Assembly: GCA_030647175.1 (NCBI GenBank)
Contig: JAUSJU010000057.1
Coordinates: forward strand, 1-5,620
Length of the DNA stretch: 5,620 nt
From: a bacterium
Lineage (GTDB): Bacteria; Patescibacteriota; Minisyncoccia; Minisyncoccales; UBA10102
Reading direction: 5' to 3'
The position numbers and the translations under genes are program-made. Below the pieces are notes generated by a model that worked only from the letters and a program-made list of their open reading frames with translations, was not told the DNA's origin and ran no database searches. Below, piece by piece: positions 5,540-5,620 of this stretch. The stretch's first letter is position 1. Each line of letters begins with the position of its first letter.

Positions 5540-5620
5540 ACTTCATGCTCTATTCCAGCAAGCATCTTTACCATTTCTTCCTTCGTAATGGTGCGCTCGT
5601 TCCTATCGCTCCGATATGAA
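5536..5620 (-). CDS. pseB: C-terminal end of a probable UDP-N-acetylglucosamine 4,6-dehydratase (PseB-like), 5' part outside window
   Basis: Only the last 27 codons are present, reading SYRSDRNERTITKEEMVKML and then AGIEHEV before a TGA stop. The pattern Y-x-S-D-x-N, followed by a short acidic helix with T-x-E-E-x-x-x-M-L, resembles the usual tail of PseB/FlaA1-type inverting 4,6-dehydratases, where a 'Y-S-S-x-x-N ... L-T-x-E-E-L' ending is common. PseB converts UDP-GlcNAc to the UDP-2-acetamido-2,6-dideoxy-4-hexulose that PseC aminates. The stop overlaps the next start as ATGA, which indicates translational coupling to the aminotransferase gene. The identification rests on a short tail plus gene order. 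Another short-chain-dehydrogenase-type sugar dehydratase, such as one from a legionaminic or bacillosamine route, cannot be excluded. Confidence 0.68.
   Translation of the reverse strand, partial: SYRSDRNERTITKEEMVKMLAGIEHEV

Overview
The window is a gap-free stretch of a single bacterial operon, all on the minus strand. Transcription therefore runs from high to low coordinates. Seven coding regions cover essentially every base. The junctions are 4-bp (ATGA), 16-bp and about 17-bp overlaps or gaps of 4 and 10 bp, so there is no room for internal promoters or terminators and none were found. The first gene enters at the right edge as a 27-codon C-terminal stub and the last runs off the left edge. 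Base composition looks close to balanced. None of the six visible start codons has a recognisable Shine-Dalgarno core. The lineage cannot be fixed from this; surface or flagellar glycan synthesis by a bacterium is the safe statement.

In order of transcription the genes are: (1) the end of a probable PseB-type UDP-GlcNAc 4,6-dehydratase (5620-5536); (2) a full-length PseC-type PLP sugar aminotransferase (5539-4397); (3) a small AcpS-type 4'-phosphopantetheinyl transferase (4386-4036); (4) a three-domain FkbH-like protein with a HAD-IIIC core (4051-2267); (5) an 83-residue acyl carrier protein (2270-2019); (6) a RimJ/RimL-like GNAT acyltransferase (2035-1466); (7) a large fusion of an N-terminal MaoC/(R)-hydratase hotdog domain, a second degenerate hotdog-like segment and a C-terminal short-chain dehydrogenase (1461 to beyond position 1).

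The working model is inference. PseB and PseC make the UDP-4-amino-4,6-dideoxy sugar of the pseudaminic acid route. Directly after the gene that exposes the 4-amino group comes a self-contained acyl-supply cassette: a carrier protein, its own activating enzyme, an FkbH enzyme of the kind known to load a three-carbon glyceryl unit from 1,3-bisphosphoglycerate onto ACP, and a bifunctional hydratase/reductase-like protein that could adjust a short acyl chain. The GNAT sits in the place where PseH would normally acetylate the amine. The operon may thus build a nonulosonic-acid-type sugar with an unusual N-acyl group (glyceryl, hydroxybutyryl or related) rather than plain acetyl. No ketosynthase is visible, so whether chain extension takes place cannot be told from this window.

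A perfect 22-bp palindrome lies inside the 5' part of the aminotransferase gene (5481-5502). It is the only non-coding-type signal that stood out.
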